The notes under the pieces: model-generated
Seen by the model: the letters and a program-made list of their open reading frames with translations, nothing else
What the model was told of the DNA's origin: nothing
Database searches by the model: none
Position numbers and translations under genes: made by a program
Shown here: positions 1 to 7,562 of the stretch, in pieces
Numbering within the stretch: position 1 is the stretch's first letter
Layout: the number at the start of each line of letters is the position of its first letter
NCBI GenBank assembly: GCA_023443125.1
Contig: JAEZVO010000046.1
Coordinates: 1 to 39,610 of the forward strand
Source of the DNA: Actinomycetes bacterium
Lineage (GTDB): Bacteria; Actinomycetota; Actinomycetes; Propionibacteriales; Propionibacteriaceae
Direction of reading: 5' to 3'
Length of the DNA stretch: 39,610 nt

Positions 1-26
1 CCCCCCCCCCCCCCCCCCCCCCCCCC
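1..26. other. Poly-C homopolymer at the window edge
   Basis: The first 26 bases are all C. This is seen directly. A run this long at the extreme edge is more likely a contig-end or sequencing artefact than biology. Positions 27-149 after it hold no convincing gene. Confidence 0.6.
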
Positions 27-149
27 GCGACCCTTTAGTTATATATGCGCATCGGATTCGGACGGATGGGCGCTATCGCTTACGAGCCACGCGAGGCCCG
101 CACTAATCCGCTGTTGGTGTTCCGCAGATGCGAAGTCCGGCCGCGTGCG

Positions 150-536
150 TTAGCCGACCACCTTGAACTCGCCGTCGATTCTCTTCAACGTGACCTTGAT
201 GCCCTCATACCTGCCCTCGAAGCTGCAGCTGACCGTAACTGTTTCCGAATCTTCCTCGGGCACTTCGTCGGGCTTCTTGCATGTGGTGGTGCTGTCGTTG
301 ATGCGGTCGGCTTCTGGCAGGCAGCGGACTCTGCCAGCGAGGTCAGGATGTACCAGGGAATCCAACTTCTCGCGGTCGCAGTTCTCCTTGGCTCGCTCTA
401 CCAAGAATGTTTTGGCAATGGAGTCTGGTGTCGTGGGGGTTCCGCATCCCGTAAGCATCATCGCTGCCGCCGAGCACACCGCGACAACAATCGGCCCCAC
501 CCTGACGCCCGCTACTGCATTACTCGTTCGAACCAT
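150..536 (-). CDS. Small secreted lipoprotein, function unknown
   Basis: This encodes 128 aa with a type II signal sequence: an N-terminal segment with few charges, a hydrophobic stretch at about residues 13-28, and the lipobox LTGC whose Cys should be lipidated after export. The mature part is hydrophilic, with three further Cys and a C-terminal half that could be a beta-rich DUF4333-like fold; that fold assignment is a guess. The ATG at 536 is preceded by GGGAGGAA about 10 nt upstream, which supports this start. It is the last gene of a minus-strand series and lies 70 nt after a larger lipoprotein gene, with a hairpin between them. Export and lipidation are well supported; the function is not known. 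Confidence 0.7.
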   Translation of the reverse strand: MVRTSNAVAGVRVGPIVVAVCSAAAMMLTGCGTPTTPDSIAKTFLVERAKENCDREKLDSLVHPDLAGRVRCLPEADRINDSTTTCKKPDEVPEEDSETVTVSCSFEGRYEGIKVTLKRIDGEFKVVG

Positions 537-556
537 GTTCGTCAGTTCCTCCCAAC

Positions 557-583
557 CAGATAGCCGTCTTCGAGGGCTATCTG
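557..583. repeat. 9-bp inverted repeat between two lipoprotein genes
   Basis: CAGATAGCC at 557-565 and GGCTATCTG at 575-583 form a perfect stem with a 9-nt loop. It lies between the stop of the larger lipoprotein gene and the Shine-Dalgarno sequence of the 150-536 gene. No U-run follows on the minus strand, so a terminator is not certain; it could instead stabilise or partly attenuate the transcript. Confidence 0.5.
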
Positions 584-606
584 CAGTTGAGTGATATTCG
601 CGACCA

Positions 607-1841
607 TCAATTCAGTTCCCAGTCGATGGAGCCCTCTTTTTTCAGGGTTGTCTTGCCCTCAGTCACGTCGAAGTTCACGACGACTCCACCGAGTGTTGTC
701 TCCCTGACACTGGTTTCGCCCAATATTGTCTCTTCCTGTTCGACGCTCAACACCGGGCCATCTTTCGCTCTGAACGTGACCGCCAATGACATACGAGAAG
801 CTTCCTTGATGGGTTGCGCGGTGACCACTTCATCGAACTTGGTATACAGCAGCTTGTTCTTGGTCGCATCACCCCAAGGTTCGCATGACCAATTCACTTT
901 GGTCTTGACCCCGCTTACCTCAATCTCGCCTTCTGCGAACCCGTAGTTGCAGCGGTCGTCGTCATTACCCATTGCCATTTGAGCATCAACCCATGCCTGA
1001 GCATGAGCTCTGGCCTGCTTCGTAACTTCAGGAGAAGCCACAACGACGGGAGAGGACGTGGTGAAATCAACAGGTTCTGCGACGGAGATGAGCCCAGCAA
1101 ACTCGGCGACTGGCTTCACTTCATAGCGTCCCAGCAGCCACGGAAAATTGTTCTCATAGAGCTCTTCCAAGCTGCGCTCGCCGACGGTTAGAAACTCGGT
1201 GGGGACGGAGTCGTCGGCTTCGGTGCCACTGACAATCAGGCCCTCGCATCCGAGGCCAACTCGATAGCTGTCTTCCTCGCGCACAAACTCCACACATCCG
1301 TCCTCGCCGCCGTCGACTTGAATGGTTCCTCGGACCGACGTAGGGGCAGATAGCGAGGCAGGGCTCCACTGGGTGTAGGGCTCGCCACTGATGGTGGGCG
1401 TGTAGTCCTCGTCGCCGAACGCATCCTTCTTGCTCGCATCCTCTGGCTGGGAGGCAAGCACGTCATCGAACTCAGGCAAAGTGAGCTCAGGGGCAGTGAT
1501 GGGATTCACCGTGATAGTTGCGGAACCTTCGATGCCAGTCCACGCTGACAGCGTGCCCAGCTCATCCATCACCTGCTGCGCGTCAGGACTCATCAGCGCT
1601 CGGAGAGCCTCAGCATCTCCTGCTTCCAACGCCGCTTTGAGCGATGCCACAGCATCATCAATCTGCGAATTGATTTGTGCTGCATTCTCGTCGTTCTGTT
1701 TTTTGGCGGCCTCTCTTTTGGCGGACAGTTCCTCCAGCGCGTGGAGTCGGTTTGCTGTACGTACTCGGCTGCCGACTGGTTACTGCATCCCGCCAGAGCG
1801 AGGGCCGCGATAATACTCACGGCGGCGATACGGGTTTTCAT
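607..1841 (-). pseudogene. Frameshifted lipoprotein gene (cassette 1)
   Basis: Two minus-strand frames together make one lipoprotein of about 410 aa. The ATG at 1841 begins a clear lipoprotein signal with lipobox ALAGC and continues AAEYVQQTDSTR. The sequence then reads sensibly only in another frame, as HALEELSAKREAAKKQ, a coiled-coil-like segment leading into a 347-aa body that runs to 607. The frame changes at about 1740-1770. One missing base would restore a single frame. The body is acidic and has no family I recognise. The start overlaps the HTH-like gene upstream by ATGA, so translation is probably coupled. It may be a true pseudogene, a phase-variant state, or a sequencing error; the second cassette is broken in a similar way. 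Confidence 0.7.
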
Positions 1842-2044
1842 TCTTCTGCCTCTTCTCTTGGTGCGCGGACGAGGACGAACCACCTGCCCCCGCGTTTCTC
1901 AGAGCCCTCTTGGGCTGGATTATTTGAGCGATAGATGCGATTCCTGAGGGCTGCCAAACTGGGCGCGCCAAGCAGACGGACTGCGTCGGCAAGCGGCACA
2001 TACCGGTCACCCTCGCCCAGCTCCACCGGTCGGGTACGCCCCAC
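1838..2044 (-). CDS. Small HTH-like (excisionase-type) protein, cassette copy 1
   Basis: This is a 68-aa protein with YVPLADAVRLLGAPSLAALR followed later by RGGRWFVLV. The pattern resembles the short MerR/excisionase-type HTH, in which an 'AEAAELLG...' helix pair is followed by 'GGRW'. DNA binding is inferred from this pattern only. The GTG start at 2044 is chosen by comparison with copy 2 at 3713-3916. The two copies are similar in nucleotide sequence further upstream, but there they would read in different frames, so that part is not coding. GGAG lies 12 nt upstream of the GTG. The stop overlaps the lipoprotein ATG (ATGA). Confidence 0.6.
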   Translation of the reverse strand: MGRTRPVELGEGDRYVPLADAVRLLGAPSLAALRNRIYRSNNPAQEGSEKRGGRWFVLVRAPREEAEE

Positions 2045-2419
2045 GGCTGAACCACACTCCTCCCTCTCGTTGCGTTTGAAGCTACATCGGGGCAACTGTG
2101 AACGCACTTGCGCGTGTCGCAGCATGGTTGGTCTCGGAACCGCTTGAAAGAACACGAAACATAACGAAACAAACCATGTTCCTACAGTGTCGGGCCCAGC
2201 GTAAAACGGTCGCCATTAGCCCGCTTCTATTTTGGAATGTGTGGTATCGCGATGTGGGTCCAGCTTCAATGAGCGTGCCGTGTTTTCATGTCGGGCAGGG
2301 TGAGTGGGTGAGGCATGTAAGAATCCGCAACCGCGAGTGAAGATGGTCGCACACTGAAGTAATGCCCTGATGGGACACAAGCGTTTCATCAGGGCTTTAC
2401 TTGCTTTTGGGAGCTTTGG
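2045..2419. promoter_or_regulatory. Intergenic region between cassette 1 and cassette 2
   Basis: No gene is visible in these 375 bases. Positions 2045-2160 are nearly identical to the sequence upstream of cassette 2, so they are probably a duplicated 5' UTR. At 2181-2194, read on the minus strand, is the 14-mer CCCGACACTGTAGG, also found before the serine recombinase. On the minus strand it is preceded by TTTTAC, and TAGGAA lies at its end with 16-bp spacing, so it may be the cassette promoter. The left end holds a terminator-like hairpin at 2357-2402. Confidence 0.45.
2357..2402 (-). terminator. Hairpin after the cassette 2 lipoprotein gene
   Basis: AAGTAATGCCCTGATG at 2357-2372 pairs with CATCAGGGCTTTACTT at 2387-2402 over 16 bp with one mismatch and a 14-nt loop. 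It begins 18 nt beyond the lipoprotein stop at 2420. No long U-run is present on the minus strand. Confidence 0.6.
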
Positions 2420-3716
2420 TTAGGAGTCGAGTCCTGTCGCCTTCATTACTCCAAGGGTTTCTTCGAAATTCCACAGCCAGTACGCGCCTTGTATCCGCTC
2501 TGGAAGTTCCCAGAGGGGTTGATCAAACGGCAGGTTAGATGTCTGCCCACTATCTGGGTCCACCATGAGCAGTCTTCCCTCTGATTCCACAATCACTTTT
2601 TCCGAATCAGTTACGCCAATGACGGGGAGCCTCTTGGTGTTGTTATTGCCGTCAAGGCAGACTTGTTTCCCAGTCTTGGGGTTCCACGCATGGTTCTCTC
2701 CGACGACGAGCCAATCACCGATGCGTTTCGCTGATAGGTTCCCGTCGTACCCTTCGAGGGCCCATTTGCAGGTCGGTGTGCTGCCAATGATTGTGCCGTC
2801 TGCTGCGACGGCATAGGTCTTTGTGCGAGTTTGGGCGACGACTATGCCGTCAACTACCGTCATGTCCGAGTCGTCAGTGTTGGGGAATGCTTCGTGGGGA
2901 GCCTTGCGTGTATCCACGGCTCCCGGAATTACGGTGTAGATGATATTTCTATTCTCCGATGGTTTGGCAACCAAGTTTTCCGATACAAGTTGCCACATGA
3001 TCTTCCCGTCTTCGATGAAGGTTCCGGCGGAGTGGTACGGAAACAGGTTCTCATCGCGCTCTTGTGCGCGGGAAGGAGGCTCAGCCAGCGCGAGCTTCCC
3101 AGTTTCATCAACGTAGGGAAGCCAGTCGACGTCTACGCCAGCGGGCTGGCCTTCTACGGGGGGCAAACTTGCGGCTGATTCGGCTGGATTCCTTGCCCGT
3201 TTTGAGGTCTACCGCTACCCAGATACCGTCCGTCTCTTCACTTGTAGTGTCCGTCTCCTCAGAAATGATTTGAGTCGCCGCCAAAATCATGTAGCCGAGT
3301 TTCTCGTCGACACTGTGTACGGAAAAGCCCCGAAGGTCGTCGGCCTCGAACTGCCACGGGTTAGACGCATCAAAGGGTGAGTGGCCCACGAAGTCTTGCC
3401 CGGCTTCATCAGTTATCGTCACCGTTACGCCCGAGCTGCGAATGTCGACCTCGTCAGTGCTAAGGCCGAGCACCAACTGGAAGTGCTTAGAGTCGAGCCA
3501 GTGCACCCAATTGTGGGTTAGAACACCAGTGCCAAGATGCTCCACTTCCGCTGGTGTGCTGGGCTCCTGCTCGGGCGAGCCCGTAGATTGCCCACTGGCA
3601 CTGGCGCTGGTGTCAGTGCTCGAGCCTTTGCTGCCGGGGTTGGTGTCCTCAGATCCGGTGGAGCATCCAGCGAACAGCAGCGCTGCGATGCATCCGACCA
3701 CTACTAGGCGTTTCAT
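2420..3716 (-). pseudogene. Frameshifted lipoprotein gene (cassette 2)
   Basis: The ATG at 3716 starts a lipoprotein signal with lipobox LFAGC, followed by a long Ser/Thr/Gly/Pro-rich linker typical of surface lipoproteins. The N-terminal frame reads to ...WVAVDLKTGK and the rest continues in the +1 frame as NPAESAASLPPVEGQ and onward to 2420. Removing one base at about 3186-3194 would join them into about 430 aa. The body has repeated 'VVDG', 'AADG' and 'DPDSG' turns typical of a beta-propeller-like (PQQ/WD-type) extracellular fold; this is an inference. ATGA overlap with the HTH-like gene suggests coupled translation. As with cassette 1, decay, variation and sequencing error cannot be separated here. 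Confidence 0.7.
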
Positions 3717-3916
3717 GCGTTCTCCTCATCTGGACGACGGACTAGGACAAACCACCGGCCGCCGCGTTTCTCAAAGCCCTCTTGGGCTGGGTTTTCTGAG
3801 CGATAGATGCGATTTCTGAGTGCCGCCAAGCTAGGCGCGCCAAGCAGGTGGACTGCCTCGGCAAGCGGCACGTACCTGTCGCCCTCGCCTAGCTCTACTG
3901 GTCGGGTTCTCCCCAC
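3713..3916 (-). CDS. Small HTH-like (excisionase-type) protein, cassette copy 2
   Basis: This is a 67-aa paralogue of the 1838-2044 product, with most residues identical (YVPLAEAVHLLGAPSLAALR, RNRIYRS, RGGRWFVLV). A short DNA-binding fold is inferred. The GTG at 3916 is the first start that keeps both copies in the same frame. The stop overlaps the ATG of the downstream lipoprotein gene (ATGA at 3713-3716), exactly as in copy 1. The conservation of this gene and its leader, with unrelated lipoproteins behind it, suggests that it controls, or is needed for expression of, the lipoprotein. Confidence 0.6.
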   Translation of the reverse strand: MGRTRPVELGEGDRYVPLAEAVHLLGAPSLAALRNRIYRSENPAQEGFEKRGGRWFVLVRRPDEENA

Positions 3917-4349
3917 TGCTGAACCACACTCCTCTCGTTGCGCTTGAAAGTACATCGGGGCAAGGGCGAACGCACTTGGGCGTGTCGCAGCATGTTTGGT
4001 CTCGGAACCGCTTGAAAGAACACGAAACAGCACGGAATGAGACTTGAGAATCTGAGTTCTCTCTTGAGCCACGAAGACTGGTGAGGACAGACGACCTGTT
4101 CAGCCCTTATCCCTACAGTGGCGGTCTGAAACCCGAATCGGTCACGGCTTGAGTGGCGGTCATGCTCCTACGATGTCGGTGCGGTACCTACTCTGGGCAC
4201 CAACGTAATCCCGTGTGTTCTCGCAGTGAATGCCGCTCGTAACTCGCAGGCCCTCAGCTATGAAGTCCGGCCGCCTCGGCATCTCAGAGTTCGTTATCTG
4301 GCATCGGAGGTTGCGCTCGGACGTTGAGACGCGGGCGTGCCGATGGTGC
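3917..4349. promoter_or_regulatory. Intergenic region upstream of cassette 2
   Basis: No gene is visible. Positions 3917-4030 match the leader of cassette 1. At 4112-4124 (minus strand) CCGCCACTGTAGG differs by one base from the island motif CCGACACTGTAGG, and at 4166-4179 (minus strand) CCGACATCGTAGGA is a weaker copy. A 13-mer, GAAGTCCGGCCGC, at 4262-4274 also occurs at 132-144, on the other side of the two cassettes. Confidence 0.45.
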
Positions 4350-5111
4350 TTAGCGGTCGCGACCGTTGTCCGTGTCGCCGGGTTGGTTGTGCGGGGGCTT
4401 TGACTCTTGATCTAGTTGACCGGCCTGCCGTTGGAGGAGCTCGATAAGCCAGGCATCGTCAGAATGAGAACGCGTTAGGTCATTCGCCCAGCGGAGTGTG
4501 CGGTCCTGGATGGCAGCGAAGCTCTCGGCCGTGATGTTGTAATAGTGGACCTCTGATTGCGGGATACGCTTGACCAACTTGAGTTGCTCAGCAAACCGGT
4601 CGATAGAGAAGCCCGGGTCGCGATCGCTCGTTGCGCGTAGGAGGGCCGCGTCAGTAAACCGACCGGTGCGACGAATGGCGTCGACATCGAGAAAGTCGCG
4701 AGTTTCCGCTCGAGAGTAGAGTGCGTTCACCTTGCTGGCTGCGGCGTCGAGTTCATTGAGAACGTTCCCGATGGCCAAGCGCGTTGGCGGGTGCTTTCGC
4801 CAGTCCGCCGCAAGGTCTATCTCGATTTCGTGGGTGCCGTTGCTGACCAGAAGCTGGTTGTATAGAGAAGATGTGCGCAGAACTGTCACGTGGAGGCCAT
4901 GGGCTTCAAGAGCTTGACGAAGCGCGTCACTCGTGGCTTTGAATGTGTCAGGACTGGTGTTCGCCGTGAACAAGTCGATGTCTTCAGTCTGACGTGTGGT
5001 GAGTCCGTGCTCGCGAATTGCGCCCGCGCCAGCGAGGGCGACGTCAGAGTGCTCGGTAGCGGCTAGGCAGACTTGAGTCACCTCGCGCTGGAAATCGGCG
5101 AAGCTAAGCAT
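4350..5111 (-). CDS. AbiEii-type nucleotidyltransferase (putative toxin)
   Basis: This 253-aa protein has a DNA-polymerase-beta-like nucleotidyltransferase core. GAGAIREHG at about residues 28-36 is followed by TEDIDLF with the metal-binding acids D44 and D46. A third acid is likely at D99 in EIEIDL. A K-x3-AL-x3-R-x3-RDFLD segment near residue 150 matches the AbiEii/DUF1814 family. Known members act as type IV toxins or abortive-infection effectors that transfer nucleotides to RNA. The ATG at 5111 is chosen over an earlier in-frame start because the family begins close to the nucleotidyltransferase fold; this start overlaps the previous gene by 8 nt. The context is a mobile island, consistent with a defence or maintenance role. 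Confidence 0.75.
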   Translation of the reverse strand: MLSFADFQREVTQVCLAATEHSDVALAGAGAIREHGLTTRQTEDIDLFTANTSPDTFKATSDALRQALEAHGLHVTVLRTSSLYNQLLVSNGTHEIEIDLAADWRKHPPTRLAIGNVLNELDAAASKVNALYSRAETRDFLDVDAIRRTGRFTDAALLRATSDRDPGFSIDRFAEQLKLVKRIPQSEVHYYNITAESFAAIQDRTLRWANDLTRSHSDDAWLIELLQRQAGQLDQESKPPHNQPGDTDNGRDR

Positions 5112-5424
5112 GGGTCCTGAGTTCAGGAAACTGTGTCTCCCACGTTTGGCGGGCGCGACCGGGCAGGTTGAGGCGCGGCCATGCGTCGATGAGTCGGTCA
5201 CGGTGGAGGATGCGGACTTGTTCGGATTTGGTTCCGTTGGCGATGACGTTGCGGTAGGCGAGGTGGAGGCCGTCGAACGTGTCGATGGTGATGGGTCCGG
5301 CGTTGGGGGCCCAGAATGAGCCCTTGCTCAAGGTGACTGTTCCGCTGGCGGGGCCGCGGAGGTCGTCGAGAGAGTCGGGCGTGTCGTAGGGTTTGATGTC
5401 GCGGAAGAAGACCCGCTGCGTCAT
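5104..5424 (-). CDS. Partner of the AbiEii-type gene (putative antitoxin)
   Basis: This 106-aa protein comes first in a two-gene minus-strand operon; its stop overlaps the nucleotidyltransferase start by 8 nt, so translation is probably coupled. It does not show the classical AbiEi winged-helix sequence I would recognise. It is a compact mixed alpha/beta protein with motifs such as SKGSFWAPN and VRILHRDRLI. The ATG at 5424 is preferred over the GTG at 5433 because GAGG lies about 9 nt upstream. A near-consensus -10 (TAGAAT) on the minus strand at 5449-5454 fits its promoter. The antitoxin role is inferred only from operon position. Confidence 0.6.
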   Translation of the reverse strand: MTQRVFFRDIKPYDTPDSLDDLRGPASGTVTLSKGSFWAPNAGPITIDTFDGLHLAYRNVIANGTKSEQVRILHRDRLIDAWPRLNLPGRARQTWETQFPELRTHA

Positions 5425-5448
5425 TTGGCTCACCTCACTTTCGAGTCG

Positions 5449-5454
5449 ATTCTA
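5449..5454 (-). promoter_or_regulatory. Predicted -10 box of the AbiEii-type operon
   Basis: TAGAAT on the minus strand lies 24 nt upstream of the ATG at 5424, leaving room for a short leader with Shine-Dalgarno GTGAGG. No clear -35 is visible. Confidence 0.4.
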
Positions 5455-5541
5455 GTTGATGGTTTCTCGTTCGTGAGCGGCTTGAGGCTGGTTGGGTGTG
5501 TGTGGGGTGCTTTTGTGGCTGGTCTTGCCATTGGCTGTGCG

Positions 5542-5555
5542 TAAACGGTCGTTTA
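5542..5555. promoter_or_regulatory. Perfect palindrome TAAACG-GT-CGTTTA (operator or recombinase site)
   Basis: Two 6-bp half-sites flank a 2-bp centre. The site lies in the divergent region between the AbiEii-type operon and the serine recombinase, 27 bp before the recombinase ATG. Small serine recombinases bind dyads and cut at a central dinucleotide, but an operator for either operon is equally possible. Confidence 0.4.
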
Positions 5556-5564
5556 TGGGACGCC

Positions 5565-5580
5565 CCCGACACTGTAGGGT
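5565..5580 (+). promoter_or_regulatory. Island motif CCCGACACTGTAGG before the recombinase
   Basis: The 14-mer at 5565-5578 is identical to the one at 2181-2194 on the other strand. TTTATG at 5552-5557 and TAGGGT at 5575-5580 are 17 bp apart, so the motif may be the -10 side of a promoter. If so, transcription would begin just inside the annotated start codon, and a later in-frame GTG could be used. Confidence 0.4.
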
Positions 5581-5581
5581 T

Positions 5582-6214
5582 ATGAGTCCCGTAAGCCGTC
5601 CCGAAACTAAAACCGTCTCAAAACCATTAGTGTCCGTTAGTGGGACGGTGGTGGCGTATTTGCGAGTGAGCACTAGCCGCGATCAATCCACCGACGCACA
5701 AAAGCACGCAATTGTCCGGGCCGGATATTCACCAGCGAAGCTATTTATTGATGAGGGAATCACCGGGCGTCGATTGGATAGGCCGGGGCTGTCTGCAATG
5801 TTGGATTGGGTGCGCGAGGGCGACACCATCGTCGTCTACTCGCTCAGCCGAGTCAGTCGTTCGACCACGGACCTGCTTAATCTTCTGGAGCGCCTCGATG
5901 CTCAGGGCGTCCATCTCGTGAGCCTCAGTGAGGCAGTGGATACGTCCACCCCTGTCGGGCGACTGCTGGTCACGGTGCTGGCGGCACTGTCGCAGTTTGA
6001 GGTTGACACACTCCGAGACCGCACCATCGCAGGACTCGACGCGGCCCGTGCACAGGGCAGAGTAGGTGGTAGGCCGCGAGCTCTCACGCCCGATGACCTA
6101 GTCAGGGCACGTGGTCTGGTGGCCTCTGGACGCTCCGTAACCAGTGTCGCCAGAGAGCTCGGGGTGGGCCGTTCGACGCTCTACAGAGCTATAGGTGCGG
6201 CCACACATGCCTGA
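5582..6214 (+). CDS. Small serine recombinase (resolvase/invertase family)
   Basis: This 210-aa protein has the N-terminal catalytic domain of the Tn3-resolvase/Gin-invertase family. The nucleophile is Ser30 in VVAYLRVS. It also has the usual Arg-bearing segment YSLSRVSRS and the E-helix region LLVTVLAALSQFEVDTLRDR. The linker GGRPRAL leads into a C-terminal HTH (SVTSVARELGVGRSTLYRAI). It would break and rejoin DNA through 5'-phosphoserine links at a dyad site. Start: the ATG at 5582 is preceded by only a weak ribosome site; a GTG 16 codons later is an alternative. It is convergent with the tyrosine integrase, 44 nt away. The N-terminal extension of about 22 residues is Ser/Thr/Pro-rich. Confidence 0.85.
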   Translation: MSPVSRPETKTVSKPLVSVSGTVVAYLRVSTSRDQSTDAQKHAIVRAGYSPAKLFIDEGITGRRLDRPGLSAMLDWVREGDTIVVYSLSRVSRSTTDLLNLLERLDAQGVHLVSLSEAVDTSTPVGRLLVTVLAALSQFEVDTLRDRTIAGLDAARAQGRVGGRPRALTPDDLVRARGLVASGRSVTSVARELGVGRSTLYRAIGAATHA

Positions 6215-6258
6215 AGCCGGGCAGGTGAGAGACAAACCGGAGCTAGTTTGTCGCAGCG

Positions 6259-7401
6259 CTAGAACGGCTGGTCTGGCTGCGCTTCAGGGCCCACCCAGAC
6301 TGGGCGTACTGGCTTGATACCCAGCAGTCCCGTGAGGTCTGAATCCACCCGCCCGGTGATGCGCCGGAGCTGGGCTGGAGACACGTGCCCGTAAATCGAG
6401 GCAGTGATGCCCGGGTTCGCATGCCCGAGAATCTCGGACGCAGCCACGAGCCCACCAGCCTCAATCAGCAGCGCAGCGGCGGTGTGCCTGAGGTCATGTG
6501 CCCGCACCCGCCTGCCCAGTGCCCGTTCGCTTGCCTCGCGGACTCGCTCGCCAATTCGTTCCCTCGATAACCGCGTGCCTTTTGAGGTAGCAAATAGTGG
6601 CTCTTGGGCATGCCGGCCTTCTGCCAGTTTTGCTAGACGATTGGCAATTGATCCACCGATGGGGATTTTGCGCCTGCTGCGCTCAGTCTTTGTGCCCGGT
6701 ATAAACAGTGTCAGTGCGCCTGCGTCTATGTGGCCTACATTTATCGCTATTGCCTCACTAACGCGCGGGCCGGACGTTCCCATGAGTAGTATTAATGTTT
6801 CCCAGAGGTCGGCATGCTGTCGCTCTTGCTTGGGGCCATGCTTGCTGGGTGCTGGCAGCCGTGCGGCCTTTGCTACTCGCACGAGCTCATCGATGGTGAG
6901 AAAATCTTGAATCGTGCGCTGCTGTCGAACCGCCAGTCCATCGGTCACGTCGGGCAGCCCGGCAAGCGCGAGAGCCTTCCGCAAGGCGGTGAGCCGCTTT
7001 GCCCGGCTACTTGGGGCTACATCCACCAGCGAAGCGAGCCAATCCTCGACCTGCTCTCGGGTGAGGTCGGCCAGCGTAATCGTCCCCAGCGCCTTGGTCA
7101 CGTGACTGGCATGCAACTGGACGTTTTCGAGGCCGCGTGGAGACAGGTGCCGCTTCGAGTGGACGTACTCTGCCACAGCATCAGCCACCGTTGGCGGCGC
7201 GGGGGCTGCGTCCGTGCCGTGTCCCTCGCCTTCATGGCTGAGTGCGTGAGTCAGCGCCTCATCCCGGGTATGGAATCGTTTCTTGCGGGTCTTGCCATCT
7301 GCAGTCCGCCATCGTGCGACCCATCGCTTGACCCCGCGTGCGCGCTCAGCCTCGCGTGCGCGCCGGGATAAACCCTCCCAAAGATCGTCCACACTCGGCA
7401 T
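6259..7401 (-). CDS. int: Tyrosine recombinase (phage-type integrase)
   Basis: This 380-aa enzyme has three parts: an N-terminal arm-binding domain (about 1-60), a SAM-like core-binding domain (about 70-155), and a catalytic domain (about 165-355). The catalytic set is complete: R213 in GPRVSE, K238 in GTKTERS, H302 and R305 in HDLRHT, H327 in LGHANPG, and Y337 in SIYGHV. It would insert or excise the island by site-specific recombination. It lies 162 bp from the 3' end of tRNA-Pro, the classic position for an element integrated at a tRNA gene. On the minus strand TAGGCT lies 6 nt before the ATG, so the mRNA is probably leaderless, and the promoter overlaps the direct repeats at 7417-7458. 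Confidence 0.92.
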   Translation of the reverse strand: MPSVDDLWEGLSRRAREAERARGVKRWVARWRTADGKTRKKRFHTRDEALTHALSHEGEGHGTDAAPAPPTVADAVAEYVHSKRHLSPRGLENVQLHASHVTKALGTITLADLTREQVEDWLASLVDVAPSSRAKRLTALRKALALAGLPDVTDGLAVRQQRTIQDFLTIDELVRVAKAARLPAPSKHGPKQERQHADLWETLILLMGTSGPRVSEAIAINVGHIDAGALTLFIPGTKTERSRRKIPIGGSIANRLAKLAEGRHAQEPLFATSKGTRLSRERIGERVREASERALGRRVRAHDLRHTAAALLIEAGGLVAASEILGHANPGITASIYGHVSPAQLRRITGRVDSDLTGLLGIKPVRPVWVGPEAQPDQPF

Positions 7402-7416
7402 GCGTTCAGCCTATCG

Positions 7417-7458
7417 ACGGACGCCCACGGACACAGCCACGGACACAAGACGGACACA
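7417..7458 (+). repeat. Phased direct repeats, probable integrase arm-type or Xis sites
   Basis: ACGGACACA occurs at 7427-7435, 7439-7447 and 7450-7458, with a degenerate copy ACGGACGCC at 7417-7425. The starts are 10, 12 and 11 bp apart, about one DNA turn, so bound proteins would sit on one face. They lie between the integrase start and the tRNA-Pro 3' end, where arm-type sites are expected. They also cover the integrase promoter upstream region, which would allow autoregulation. Confidence 0.6.
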
Positions 7459-7562
7459 AAACGGCCCAAAACGTGTACACCGGGATGGTTTTTCACACAT
7501 GCGTTCGGATGCAATTTTTGGCATTTTACCTAGTCATTATGCGGTTTGACTAGGGATTTTGT

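Noticed and set aside
1780..2172. Longer versions of the small HTH-like genes (105-130 codons)
   Set aside because: The upstream parts of the two copies are similar in DNA but fall into different frames, so they cannot be coding; the GTG starts were used.
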